A stretch of 64,000 nucleotides of DNA, from NCBI GenBank assembly GCA_021229015.1, contig CM037783.1:60487746-60551745 (forward strand), in the 5' to 3' direction. The position numbers and the translations under genes were made by a program. The notes under the pieces were generated by a model. It was not told the DNA's origin and made no database searches. It was given only the letters and a program-made list of their open reading frames with translations. Source of the stretch: Solen grandis (Eukaryota > Mollusca > Bivalvia > Adapedonta > Solenidae). This document shows, in pieces, positions 52,033 through 64,000 of the stretch; the stretch's first letter is position 1; every line of letters starts with the position of its first letter.

Positions 52033-53610
52033 GTTTATCATCACATTCTCTATTGTCTTTGATCGTTCTGTTGGCTATGACAAGTACTCTCATGCGAAAA
52101 GTTTCAGAAAGTTCATCTGTTTTTTAAATATACATCAACATACAAGTGATATCAGGGAAACTGCATGGCGCCGTTTATTTTAATTTGTTTATTGTCAGTC
52201 CGATAGCAGATGCCATTGAGTTCCGAAACGAAAAGTGGAACCGCTTCTCAAGAAAGCTGAAAAGAAAACTGAAATGGGAGAAAAAGCATCCCCGAACTTC
52301 AAAACCGAAATATTCCCTTAAAACGCATGATCGGAAAACATCACTAAGTCAGTAAAAAAAATGATCGATGCCATTGATAATGTTTTGTACTGTTTTTTTT
52401 TTCTGATTTTGTTTATCTATTAATCTTTAATAATTGTTTTTTTTCGTAAATTTGTGGAGCCAAATTTTAGATGAAATTTTGACGAACTTTAAATCTTGTG
52501 AAAGGTACATTGATATGATTAAAATCGCTTTAATTAAAATGTTGTTCCAGAATGTTACTTAATGATTTTGTGTTGTGAGCTCGTAAGTTGAAAAATGATA
52601 CATAAACTTACTCCTTTTCTTGAAACGATTAATTAGTTAGACTAAACATGTCATAATAAAGAGATTTGACCTGCTGTAACCAATAACCAACAACTTTTCA
52701 TAATATGTTTATTTTTTCCATGAAGAAAATATTCACTTTTACTCTACATTTTAATGTATGCTTGTTTCCAGATTGATTGCATCTTATCTGTATATAATTA
52801 ATTTACAGACGAAATAAATTTATGGACTTAGTTTCGTTTTGAAATGCTAATTAATGAACATGCAAATATAACACAACCGGAATCATAAGATGTATTGCAG
52901 GCTGTATCACCTTGAGTAAACGTGTAACATGGTATCACTGACAAGCAGAACTACTTCTACAAGTCTGAAACTAACTTTTTGAGCTTTGATACATATACAT
53001 ATGAATAGAAGTTGAAATAAAATACCGTACTGGATTAAGCTTTACTGAGTAATACGTGAAAATACGAATGCATTATTCACCTGGGTAAAATTTCTAGCTT
53101 TCAAATGGTAGATGAAATACCATGGTCAAATGTCTTCGCACAGGTCAATGACAAAATGCAATCTTTTTAAGAAAAGATGGAATTTGAAAAGTAAGTTACA
53201 AAGATACAACGAACACGATTTTTCGCTGAGAAATAGGAATATCCCGAAAAAGCAGATAAGAATACACAGAATAAGCACTTATTTGTAATAATCTTTTCCC
53301 CTTTTCTTTTTTAAATGATCGGTATGCATGTATGTACATATACTGTAATTTCATTTTTTTCTGTTAAATCAAAACAAACGAAAAACAAACCCATTTTCGT
53401 AGTTTTCAATTTCAAGTATAAACCAATAATCGTTTTTTTTTTGTTTTGTTTTTTTACCATACGAAAAAAAGGACATACAAAAATATATTTTCGATTTTTT
53501 TTATCGATAAACACAAAAATGAAAAACAACAACAATAAAAGCATATTTTATTTTCGTTTTCAAAATCCAAGCATAAACCCCTTCAAAAACGGGTCTAATT
53601 TTGTCTCCGC
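52033..53610. other. Non-coding stretch, with one possible terminal exon at 52158-52355
   Basis: Mostly AT-rich with T runs. On the plus strand, an AG at 52156-52157 is followed by an open frame to a TAA at 52353-52355. It encodes a hydrophobic then very basic segment (FNLFIVSPIADAIEFR, RKLKRKLKWEKKHPRTSKPK). This could be the last exon of an unknown plus-strand gene hidden by the gap. Weak evidence. Confidence 0.25.
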
Positions 53611-55821
53611 ATGTAGTAATGTAAGTGGTGTTGGGCAGAAATTGAGCTGGGTAAGCTTGGATAACTGAAAGCACGCTGTGACGTCATCAATCGATACCAT
53701 AATATCCTACCCACGTGCTGTGCCTGCAGCAGCAGCACCATGCTAATTTGTCACCAATCGATACCATAATTACCGAGCTCTTTAACAAGGTCACGCGACT
53801 TTCGATTAATTAAACAACTTTAAACGACGGCTGCATAAGTTGGATGTCATCAATCGATACCATAATTACCGAGCCCTTTAACGAGGACTAATTAATCGCG
53901 AAGAAAAACGTAAGCAATTTTTGAATAAAAAGTTCTTTACAGACCAAGTTTTGTTAAATTTATAAGTTTAATGAACACAACGAATGTTAATTCAGAAAAT
54001 TAAACACTTTTTATAAAACATGTCTTAACAGCAACAAATTAACTATGTTTCTATGAAATCACTCTTATTCATGTTTGTTAGAGAACAGTTTATTAAACAG
54101 TTCTATTAGAAAACGCAGATGAAACGTGTTGATTTCACTTGACTTGAAAATAATATTAATAATTACATCTCCGTGACTGACTCGATGGAGGTAGGGTATT
54201 GCGTTATCGATTATTGACATAAACGTTTCATCGGAATGTGTACGAGACTCTCTCTCTCTCTGTATATTAATGCTAATTTTTTTTCTGTCTTTCTCGTTAT
54301 GCGCGTGTTTTGTATGCGTGTATGATCTGTTGTTTGTTTCTCTCTGCGTATTAATCCTCTTCATTCTTTTAACTCTACCCCTCTCTCTCGCAATATATTA
54401 CATAGTAGGATTTTAGGTAATCTATGTCGGATTACATTTTTTATCGCTGTTTTAACCAATATAATATCGGGTATATACCTTTTTGTTTTATTTCTCCTTT
54501 TCCCCCCTCTATCTCGATAATATTCGTAGGTATTCTTTTATAAAGACTGGAACTCTAGTAAATAAGGCGGAACTACGAGAGTAAAATGAAAAAAATAAAT
54601 TAAAAAAAGTTATATACATTTCTACTATCATTCGTTTATCGGAACTTTAAGTACTGACGCGCGATCGATTTTTCCGGGCCTATACACAATTAACGGTCAG
54701 AATTCAAACCATCCAATCGCTGAACGCATCATAAGAACGCATTTCGTAATCCGCCAAACTGATATATAATATAATATTATAGTCGCTTGAGGAAAGGCGC
54801 GCATGTTAAGAAAAGAAATTGAAAGAATAACGAGCATTAATACAGATAGAGAGAGAGAGAGAGAGAGGGGAAAGAGAGAAACAGATATCAGAACATACAC
54901 GCATACAAAACGCGCATTACGAGAAAGACAGAAAAAAAGAAAGAAAAACGAGCATTAATATACAGAGAGAGAGAGAGAGAGTCTCGTACACATTCCGATA
55001 AAACGTTTATGTCAATAATCGATAACGCAATACCCTACCTATGTTCATCCAGTCAGTCACAGAGATGTAATTATTAATATTATTTTCAAGTTAAGTGAAA
55101 TCAACACGGGTCACAGATCGCCGCTGGCGAAGCTGCGTTTTCCAATAGTATGTCGGACAAGTCGTGAGTAAACGCTTATAAAGGGATGCAGATTTCAGAT
55201 TTTATTGATACACTCAGTACAATATGCAATTGTTAACATGAGGTTATACATAATCGACATTGCATACATATATAAGGTTTCTGAATTTGTAATTATAATT
55301 AATGCTAATGTAAAAGAAATATCAGTTTGCTTCAATGATTTTGTAAAGAATGAGGGAGAACTCTCATAAACTGTTCTCTAATAAACATAAATAAGAGTGA
55401 TTTCATAGAAACATAGTTAATTTGTTGCTGTTAAGACATGTTTTATAAAAAGTATTAATTTTCTAAATTAACATTCGTTGTGTTCATTAAACTTATGATG
55501 TTAATAAAACTTGGTCGTCAAAGGACTTTTTATTCAAAAATTGCTTACGTTTTTCTTCGCGATTAATTAATCCTCGTTATAGGGCTCGGTAATTATGGTA
55601 TCATTTGATGACATCCAACTTATGCAGCTCAAAAGGCGCGTGACCTTTTTAAGAGCTTGGTAATTATGGTATCGATTGGTGACGACATAGCATGGTGCTG
55701 CTGCTGTAGCCACAGCACGTGGGTAGGATATTACGGTATCGATTGATGACGTCACAGTGTGCTTTCAGTTGTCCAAGCTTACTCAGCTCAATTTCTGCCA
55801 AACACCACTTACATTACTACT
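53611..55821. repeat. Long diverged inverted repeat (foldback-type element)
   Basis: The left arm (53611 to about 54420) and right arm (about 54830-55821) are inverted copies. Examples: agtaatgtaagtggtgttgg and its inverse caccacttacattact; atgacgtca/tgacgtcat; gtttctatgaaatcactctt and its inverse; microsatellites (TC)n at 54247 against (GA)n at 54964. Arms differ by many substitutions and by ~200 extra bases in the right arm (about 55150-55360). Each arm has three subterminal copies of tcgataccataat. No transposase-like frame in the ~400-bp centre. Confidence 0.85.
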
Positions 55822-56539
55822 TCCGCCTTTGAATTTGTCTCATTATATTAAAGAAGTTTCCTTTTTTCATTTCAATCAAGCAATGTGAATGTGGCATGTG
55901 AGAAAAATTTTCATAATGCCAAGACTTTATAGAGTAGGATTCATGTTTCATTCCACACATGTAGAGAAAAACTGTTTCAATTGTCAAGAGGCGTATCTTG
56001 AAAGATCGAGACAATAATAAACCAGGATTTTTTTTACAGATCTTTTTACTAAATTTGACCCACTTTCGGACTTCAAAATTAAAATTTTATAGGGGTGAAG
56101 GGTCACACTCCGGGGTCCGCCCACAGAGCCGAGTAGGCAGACGGACCCTTAAATAATCAGTCAGTCAAACCAGGATTTAATATAATGTAAACTTATATAA
56201 CTTTTATATTCTTGTTTTTATATTGCCATTTTGAATTATGATAAATATAAAGAGAAAATACATCCATCTGGTCACACATGCACATGGGGGCATCAGTTTG
56301 TCTCCTTCTATCACCAGAATTTTCATTCCTTTAGCCAAAGATTCTCTCCGGAAGGTGGAACAGTAATGGTTATCAGCAATTACCTAACTACCCCTCAGTG
56401 GGTGGATTTAAGCTCTCTTGTCCATATTTGCACCAAAGCTAGCTTAGAGCACCATCATCACACTTTCGCGACTCTCTTACAGAGGCTCTAACGTTGACCA
56501 TATTCAATTCACATTTTTTTTGCAGAGATGATATAGGTC
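55822..56539. other. Non-coding stretch, nothing recognised
   Basis: AT-rich sequence with a short GC-richer patch (56090-56150, cactccggggtccgcccac) of unknown origin. Open frames are short and unlike known proteins. Confidence 0.4.
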
Positions 56540-57645
56540 GGTGTACACGGGCATTTGCTTTGCTGCATTTCATTAGCAGATTTGCATTTTCACCCCATGG
56601 GACTGTCAGCTTTATGAGTTGTTTCGCTGCAGGAGTAGTAAATGAAGCACACTGTCATTTTAGACAATTGGTGAGATGTAGGTTTTTTGTTTAGTTCAGC
56701 GGCCATCACCCAATCATTGGTTTACTGCAAAATTCTACCTCTGCGCTCGTTTACCATAAGACCTATTTTTCCTTCATGAATAATATATGCTACGGGCTTG
56801 TCTTCGTATGTGGATCATTTTCTTCCTTTTATAGTATGCACGCAAACAAATACTCGTTCATGGCAACAGGTTCATTTATTTTATATTTTAAAATTAAAAA
56901 CGGTAATGGACCCGTTTTAGATTATTTAGCTTGGAATTGTAAAACGAAAAACGAAAATAGGCATTTCGTGTTTAATGACTGTATATATAAGCAGATTTAA
57001 CACATATAATGTTATGATTCTTTATCTGAATTGTAAGGAATTAGTTGTTGATGAGTTATAACTTTTTTTAACGTTCTACATGAACATTTGCTTTTCTTCA
57101 ATTCATTATCAGATTTGCGCCTTTCAACCCATGGGACGGTCATCTGTCTGAGTTGTTTCGATGCATTGGTAAATGAAGCACACTGTCTTTTTTTTGACAC
57201 CTGGTGGGTTTATGTATTTCTTATCTAGTTCAGCAGCCTTCATCCAATCACTGGTTACTGCAAATCCTATCTCTGCGCTTGTTGACCACAATGCCACTTT
57301 TTGTGCTTTCTTTCATGAATAATGTAAGCTGCGGACTTGTCTTCATATTTGGACCATTTTCTTCTTTTTATAGTATGCAAGCAAATATTCGTCCATGGCA
57401 ACAGGTTCTTCTATATATATTTTTGAAGTAGAAAATATACTTTGACTGGTTAATATATCCCCTCTTGCTTGCTACAATTGAAAAAGAAAACATGATTTTT
57501 TTTCAAATTTTAGATGGAAACAGAAATGGACCGGTTGTAGATTTTTTAGTTTGGAACTGAAATGTAAAACGAAAATAGTAATATCTTGTTGAATGATATA
57601 TATATGAACATTTAACATATATAATGTTATGATTCTTAATCCCAT
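56540..57645. repeat. Diverged tandem duplication (~530-bp unit)
   Basis: Unit 1 (about 56540-57025) and unit 2 (about 57080-57645) align over most of their length. Paired blocks: ccccatgggactgtcagctt / acccatgggacggtcatctg, agttcagcggcc / agttcagcagcc, ttcatgaataatatatgcta / ttcatgaataatgtaagctg, acatataatgttatgattct in both. Divergence is substantial. No conserved reading frame is shared by the two units. Confidence 0.75.
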
Positions 57646-59564
57646 TTCCAAGTCAGTCGGTAAAATCATGCAAACCATTTTCTGTGACACATAGTTCTTA
57701 ATCACCTGACACCAGAGAAAACTACAATCAATGGTGAGTATTACTCGACCATACTCCGAACTTAAATGCGTCGTGCTATTAAAAAATAAAAAACGGGCCA
57801 AGAACTTGCTAGGTCTGAGAGATATGAATTACGTCACACGAGGTATAATTTGAAAAAGAGTTAAGTTTTAGTGACCTGTAGTTGAAATTGATAATTTTAC
57901 ATAAAAGTCTTTGAATATGATGATCACCCCTTGTATGTTCCAATGCATAAATAGATCGATAATGCAACGAAGTACACACTGCACAGTAAATTCAGCAAGT
58001 TTGTTATCAACACTTATGATATGCTCAAATGCATAGACAGACCGACACTGGAATGCACAGGTATACATGCATTCCTTTTTAAAAAAAAGCTATGCATACG
58101 TGACGGATTTACAATAGGACAGAATACACATTTCTTTAAACGTCATTTGGAAATTTTTCTCGGATATTTTAGATGACTAAGAATTGCTTAACTGAATTTA
58201 AAGGGGTTCGTTTCAACCATCCTAATCAAACTGCGCAACTTTATTCTATTCCTCGATATGGAAGTTTGTTGAAATGATTTTTAATTTCAATTTTGGCATG
58301 AACATCCAGATGCGTGGTGCGTAAATTCATCACACGTTTATGATTTAAACTGATTGGATGGATACAATTAGGACAATCTGATGTAAAATATCGTTGCCTG
58401 AAGATAATACAATTAAGTAGTATTTGTGTTCGAATTAAGGTCAACTTTGATAATGTGCTTTCAGATAAACCGGATAGGCTTATAAATAGATAAATAAATA
58501 AATACAAGTAAATATAAACCTACCTATAAATAAATGGGGAAAACCTACCCCCTGGAATCCCAGTTTCGGCATCTGTTTCTTTTAAAACTGTTTAACAATA
58601 AAGATATGAATACAGTGGAATTAGAAACTGTCCTTATTGCTTTTTTCGATGATCCACAATGTTCTGTGTTTTCAAGGTAGGATGATATAATTATATTTTT
58701 ATCTATATATTTAGACTAGCGTTGGCAGGTTTGACAGTCATTTAATGAAACTATTAAATCAATGAACACATATTCCAGATGCATATTTGTTTTTTATGCA
58801 AACCTGGAATCAAATTTTGTTTAGATATTTATGTGTCTCAAATATAATATTTCCATTTCCGATTTCGATAAAAACTGCAAAAATGATTGTCAGTAAATCA
58901 CACGAGAACTCGTAAATTATTTTTATTTACTTTGTAATGGTCAACTGAACGCACTTTAAACACCGTCTAATGACAATAAATCTAAACTAATTTACATTTT
59001 ATTTTCTCATTACTCATTTTCATGAACATTCGACTGTCTCTTAAACTTCTATTTGGTTCCGAATACTTGTTGTTTATGAAATAAAAATTACTTGAAGTAT
59101 GTTTAGTGCCGTTTTTGAACACTGTTAAACGGTTTTTACATTTCATTTTGGTCACGTGATCCCTTTGGCGTCAACATTAGATGCATACCTTATCCCTCTT
59201 AATATTATTTAGTTGTGCCATAATCATTGTTAATCGTCGTCATAAAAAGGCGTAATAAAACGTCATATATATTTCTTATCTGGTATAATGTTAAGTTCTT
59301 CATCAAATAATTTTGCCTATGAATATTATCAGTGATATTAAAAAAAAGAGTTATATTTCTGATTATAAAGATAAGAATACTGAATGACAATTCCGAAGTT
59401 CTATAATTAATTGAATATTTCACTATACAAGAAAATCAGAAACGTATATATTGCAACCAGCGATTAAGGCTTTTAAGTACTACTACCGTAAATTTTCTTA
59501 TATAGTAAGGGTGACACCAAACTTAAGGGATTAAAACGCAGAACAAAATACAACTCAAGTGTAA
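57646..59564. other. Non-coding stretch, nothing recognised
   Basis: AT-rich sequence with no exon, repeat family or RNA gene that I can identify. Confidence 0.4.
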
Positions 59565-59602
59565 GGTAGAGGGGTGGGGGGGTGGGGGGGGGGGGTGGGA
59601 GG
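59565..59602 (+). repeat. G-rich run with G-quadruplex potential
   Basis: Five or more runs of at least four G separated by single T or A over 38 bases, in an AT-rich setting. Confidence 0.85.
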
Positions 59603-60000
59603 CAATATAGACAATTGAAAAATAAACACTAGTGTTGTGTTGTATACCTACAGGACACATATTTTGTCATATTTTCTTTATGAAAATGTTATGCTAATGA
59701 TTATCGATAAGAAACAAAAAGCTTTCGGCAAAAAATCATACATGTTAAATGCTTGTTTCGACTCAAACTATTTGAACTAGTAGTAAATTGCTATCCTACC
59801 CAACCCACTTGAAATATTGGTTTTACCATTTCTTTCCCTAATTAAATATTTGGCTAAATCTGCACAATTGGGCGACATACATAAAAAAGCATATTTGTTG
59901 ATCTTGCAAAAACTTTAAAGACTTTCAATATACAAGTTCAATATACATGTATATTATTTAACATGGCATTAAGAATCTAATAAATACCTATGTAAATTAG

Positions 60001-60256
60001 GGGGCCTCCGTGGGCAAAAGAGTAAAGTCGCTGATTTTATCACCCACTCAGGCCCTCACCGCATTGGCTCGAATCCCGACAGGGTCATTCGGATTTTCAT
60101 GTGAAGAAGCCTTCCAGCTGGCTTTCGGTAGGTCGGTGGTTTCACCCGGATGCTTCAGTGCATTCGGGGTCTTCCTCCACCTGTAATTAGCTGGACGTCG
60201 CAATATGACTGAAATACTGTCGAAGCGACGGTAAACTCAAATAGTCAAATCAAGTC
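60001..60256 (+). mobile_element. tRNA-derived SINE (mollusc type)
   Basis: The tRNA-like head has box A (gtgggcaaaagagtaaagtc) and box B (ggctcgaatccc). A conserved-looking middle and a tail ending gctggacgtcgcaatatgac, ctgtcgaagcgacggtaaac follow. Such tails are familiar from bivalve SINEs. About 250 bp, probably near full length. Confidence 0.75.
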
Positions 60257-61017
60257 ACCTATGTAAATTATGAAAATAAAATTCTTTCCAAATTAGATCC
60301 GAGTGATAAAGTAATAAAGATCAAAGAGAAAAAAAATCCTGCTTGGACTGAACCCACAACCCTCAGTTTCAAACAGTTTGGCAGTAATTCTAGCTTTTCA
60401 TGTGTACTCCTCAATCGGAAGATCCCATAGAATTAACGCCAAATCCGTGTACATGTATTGTTATAAATAAAATGTTGGTCTATAAACAGAATAATGATTC
60501 TGATGACCTTGATCTCCCACAATTAATATACTTCCATAATAATGTTTCCTTAATGTTTATATTTATCTAATTATCAACTTAAAGATATTCCTATCTAGTG
60601 AAGGGTTACATAGCTGTGTCAACAAAAAGTCATGCGCCCACACCTCTAGCCAGACGTTTCATCGAGGTCCTTTCATAGGGGAAGTGAACTGTGTGGCATG
60701 TTTAATTTGCAATACAATATTTCATTGAAACATAACAAATTATAAATAGTAGCAATAAAAATGCTTCTAGTATTTTATAAAGATAACACGATCTCAACTG
60801 CATATAGTCATCACTCCCAATTATTACCCATATATTGAGCTTTTGTAATCAAACTTCTATCATTACAGTTTCGTGATATTGAAGTGATGCGGTATGTATT
60901 ATGTGTAAACAGCAAATAATACAGTTAAAACATTAGCACATGCCCCGAGATTTATCTCTGAACTTAATTTATGATTTGCAGCTTAGATCTTTTTTTTTTT
61001 TGGAAATTCGTTAAATT

Positions 61018-61580
61018 TTTGCTCACCTGAGCACTTGTGCTCGGATGAGCTTTTGTGATCGCCTTTTGTCCGTTGTGCGTCGTCCGTCGTCAACAATTGC
61101 TTGTGAACTCTCTAGAAGCCACAGTTTTCATGAATGATTGCCAGGATGTTTGTCTTTATGCTATGTTGGATGAGTTTGAAATTGGGTCATGTTGGGTCAA
61201 AAACTAGGTCAGTAGGACAAATCTTAGAAAAACCTTGTGAGCACTCTAGAGGCAACAGTTTTGGCCCAGTCTTCATGAAATTTGGTCAGGATGTTCATCT
61301 ACATGATATCTTGGATGAGTTTGAAATTGTGTCACTTAGGGTGAAAAACTAGGTCAATAGGTCAATTCTTAGAAAAACATTGTGAACACTTTAGAGACCA
61401 CAGTTTTAGACATCTTAAAGGAATAAACCCAGTTGAGTGCAAATTCAGGTAGGATCAAAATGTAGGTCACTTAGTCAAATGTTAGAAAAACACTTTAGAT
61501 GCCAGATTTTTTGTCATTATGCCTAACACAGCCATCTTACTCAGGTGAGCGACACAGGGCCATCTTGGCCCTCTTGTTTT
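61018..61580 (-). mobile_element. 'GAGGGCC' family element, copy 4
   Basis: Inverse orientation of the copy at 45349-46205: begins gctcacctgagcacttgtgc and ends gtgagcgacacagggccatc followed by ttggccctcttg. It carries fewer internal units (about three) than copies 2 and 3. Confidence 0.85.
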
Positions 61581-62186
61581 ATTTTATTGGGTTTTGATTA
61601 ACTATCATCTGTTGTGTGTATTTATAGTATGAATTAAAGAAACCCCTTTAGGGCCTCACTTGAGAGAATTAGCAGGCTTTGCCACGTCTTGCACGTGAAT
61701 CTTATGATTTCACAATTACTATGTTATTATAGGTTTCTAATAATATTTGATTTGAATAATAATATAAAAATACACACACACATATTTTGATTTTACAGTA
61801 CTAATAAGCAACTATCTAAAACACGTGAATTACCATTTTCTCTGTTTCAATATTAATACAATTAACAGTAGTTCACCCCCTAAGCTGCACCGTAGTTAAA
61901 CCCATGTTAATACCTTCTAGAGAATGGACCTCTGCAAGTATAGATACACATTTCTAAGTGATTGGTTATTGTTTTGAAAATTAACAATGTGTCCTACAGG
62001 ATTAAAAAGAGGATACTGCTGCCAGCTAAAGTCAATCATGCTCAGACATATGGTATCCCTCTACAAAACCCATCCCCGAGATTAATTAACCAGGATAATA
62101 GTTTAACCATATTTGCCCAAAAGTAGGAGATTTTTTGTTTGTTGAGATAATCTTACTATACAAAAATAAGTTTTGTTTAACCTTAA
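61581..62186. other. Non-coding stretch, nothing recognised
   Basis: AT-rich intergenic sequence without recognisable exons or repeats. Confidence 0.4.
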
Positions 62187-62661
62187 TTTTTAGAATCTCG
62201 ACACGCGTTCGTACACCCGGTCTCCCAGTGTAAACAGTTATTTGTGCGAAAGAGCGAGGTAAACCGACGCAATAATCACGTTAAACAAATGAATTGCTCA
62301 CATCGTCATGCATTATCTTTTCTCGGGCGCAAGAAATACAGTAGAAATCGCCAATTTCAACCGTTTGTCTTCTTTCATTTGTATTTAGCAATCCTGCGAA
62401 TAGACGAAAGAGATGTTTTGATTGGCTGTTTTTAGCTTCTACAACCAAGCGAATTCACTGTTACGTGTTAAGTGAAAGAACGCTAACGGACGAAATTGGC
62501 GATATCTACTGAATTCCTTGCGACCGAAGAGATATTAAGCATTCTAATATGAGTAAATAATTTGCTTAGTAGTATTATTGTATCGGTTAACATCGTCCTC
62601 TGGCAGAAATGACTATTTACACTGAAAGACCGGGTGTACGAATGCGTGTCGATATTTTAAA
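62187..62661. mobile_element. Palindromic MITE with long inverted arms
   Basis: The left end (tcgacacgcgttcgtacacc, cggtctcccagtgtaaac) and right end (inverse: tcgacacgcattcgtacacc, cggtctttcagtgtaaat) are inverted copies. The match continues inward for roughly 200 bases with indels, e.g. cagtagaaatcgccaatttc against cagtagatatcgccaatttc. Almost the whole ~475 bp is therefore a foldback. No coding capacity. Confidence 0.85.
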
Positions 62662-63037
62662 ATTGAGGTAAGTTTCTCAAAGCAGGTTTCGATGCTTGAT
62701 AATTGCGTTTGCATGGGTTAAACAGTTGTGATTTTCTGTTACATAAATGTATATGCTTGCGAAAGGTGCAAATAATTTGAATATACAATAATAAATTACT
62801 GAGATATTGGCATTTTTTTCAAGGAGTATTGGATCTTGGTCAATCGGGAGTAGTATCCCTTGTATTATATGTAGTGATATAATGACCAAACTTACATGCC
62901 AAACCCCTTTGATTTACACAGGATGGATGATGTTTTTATACACTTAATGTCCTGTCAGAGTTTGGTTTTAACAAATATGTATGCCACTATAAGCAATTGC
63001 AGTAAACATTGATATATATATATACATCTATATTTAG

Positions 63038-63205
63038 GTCATGAACCAAAACAAAAATTAAGTACGGAGGAGTTTGACCCTAAATATGTACTCGTAATTG
63101 GCGCCAGCATTGGTTTTTCTTGTATCTGTGGCGGCGGTCATTGTGTACCGAAATTGGCCAAAAATCAAGGCAATGTGTAAAAGAAGACGCAATGAACCTG
63201 TTCAG
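63038..63205 (+). CDS. Probable transmembrane exon of an unidentified single-pass protein, one-base frame break
   Basis: Acceptor TATATTTAG ends at 63037 and donor CAG/GTAAGT lies at 63205/63206. The first part reads HEPKQKLSTEEFDPKYVLVI plus GASIG. Removing one T from the run at 63113-63117 continues it as FLVSVAAVIVYRNWPKIKAM and CKRRRNEPVQ. That is an acidic juxtamembrane stretch, a ~22-residue hydrophobic segment and a strongly basic stop-transfer segment, the order expected for a type I membrane protein. Without the correction the first frame stops at 63179. The family is unknown; neighbouring exons were not found in the window. Confidence 0.45.
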
Positions 63206-64000
63206 GTAAGTATCCACTTTGATCCCTTTTGGAAGAAATATCCTTTCTTAATACTACTACTGACAGATTACCCAAATAGCAACTATACTACTTAAAATTT
63301 GCTAAGGATCACATAGTGAAATCTCATTTACACTTGTATTTGATCGATTTGATTTTTACGATTATCATTTTAAGTTGTTAGATATATTATATCTCAGAGC
63401 AAGATTTTGATGGGGGCTACGTGGAGAGCTTGTAGGCTTATTCCGTTGCGTTGCGCCCGGTCAATATTCCATTTTTTTTCCAATAAGATTTATCTTTAGA
63501 ATCGCTTCACACAATTGATTCATAATCACATGCGGTATTCATTAAGGCAGTATCATCATCCTTTCTAACGGAATTGCTACCTTCACCATGTTTGCTTTTT
63601 CAATCATGATATTAAATCATTCGAATGTTCTTATATGCAATGAACAATTAGTGATCTTTAGCAAATTTTAATTAGTATACATGTATCAGAAGATTTACTA
63701 CAAAATAAGCTCCATTGTTCCTTTTTTTTATTTCATATTATGATGAGTATCCCTCTAATGGGATGCTGCTGGTTATTTAAAATCACACATACAATCAACT
63801 AAGTGCCGTAACTCAAATGAAATTGAACCATAGTAAATATGAATTTTATTGGTAACTATTTACAATCTGATATAAGTACATGTATACGAAAATGTAATAA
63901 TCCACCCCTACGGATAGGAATCATTATAATTTGTTTCAGTGCTAAATGTTTTCTTTAAAAAAAAATAGGGAAGGTGACTATTATTTGTTTATGTTTAGAT
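63206..64000. other. Intron or intergenic sequence, nothing recognised
   Basis: AT-rich sequence following the donor at 63206. No further exon was identified before the window ends. Confidence 0.4.

Noticed and set aside
53315..53668. 117-codon plus-strand frame as a gene
   Set aside because: It is driven by T/A homopolymers, has no splice or family support, and runs into the inverted repeat.
53611..55821. Inverted repeat as a sequencing hairpin artefact
   Set aside because: The arms differ by many substitutions and indels, including a ~200-bp difference, which a hairpin read-through would not produce.

Overview
This is eukaryotic DNA, AT-rich and intron-rich, with short exons, GT-AG introns of hundreds to thousands of bases and very dense interspersed repeats. 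Several repeat families end in stretches such as 'aagagggcc...tcgctcacctg' and carry 'ggacggacggac' blocks. From general familiarity with such repeats I infer a bivalve mollusc, probably a heterodont clam. I could not test this. Two 100-base runs of N (1833-1932 and 51933-52032) are assembly gaps.

Three protein-coding genes can be reconstructed exon by exon, all on the minus strand. (1) 27-11146: an NRF-6-like membrane acyltransferase (signal peptide, NRF domain, acyltransferase-3 domain). Thirteen exons encode about 731 residues and the C-terminus runs off the left edge. It needs two one-base corrections to read through. (2) 22387-30909: a complete kappaB-Ras (NKIRAS) gene, 197 residues, in which one exon is present twice in a perfect-looking 233-bp tandem duplication. 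(3) 37873-51483: the C-terminal 607 residues of the AP-1 clathrin adaptor subunit gamma (AP1G1), in sixteen exons. The N-terminal ~215 residues are missing and a gap lies just upstream. A plus-strand exon at 63038-63205 looks like the juxtamembrane/transmembrane exon of an unidentified single-pass protein. Two minus-strand exon-like blocks at 31903-32499 resemble coding sequence of an unrecognised, possibly broken gene.

The rest is repeats. There are three copies of a ~240-bp TTAA-flanked element with an internal 67-bp palindrome, which I infer to be a piggyBac-type MITE. There are four copies of a 'GAGGGCC/TCGCTCACC' family, several other element families, tRNA-like SINEs, a 26-bp satellite (18358-19250), CpG-rich mini-arrays near the nrf-6-like promoter, a 2.2-kb diverged inverted repeat (53611-55821), a palindromic MITE (62187-62661) and a 54-bp array that repeats an exon/intron junction (4738-5121). 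The genes are not functionally linked in any obvious way. The most unusual structures are the repeated splice-donor array in the nrf-6-like gene, the duplicated NKIRAS exon and the large inverted repeats.
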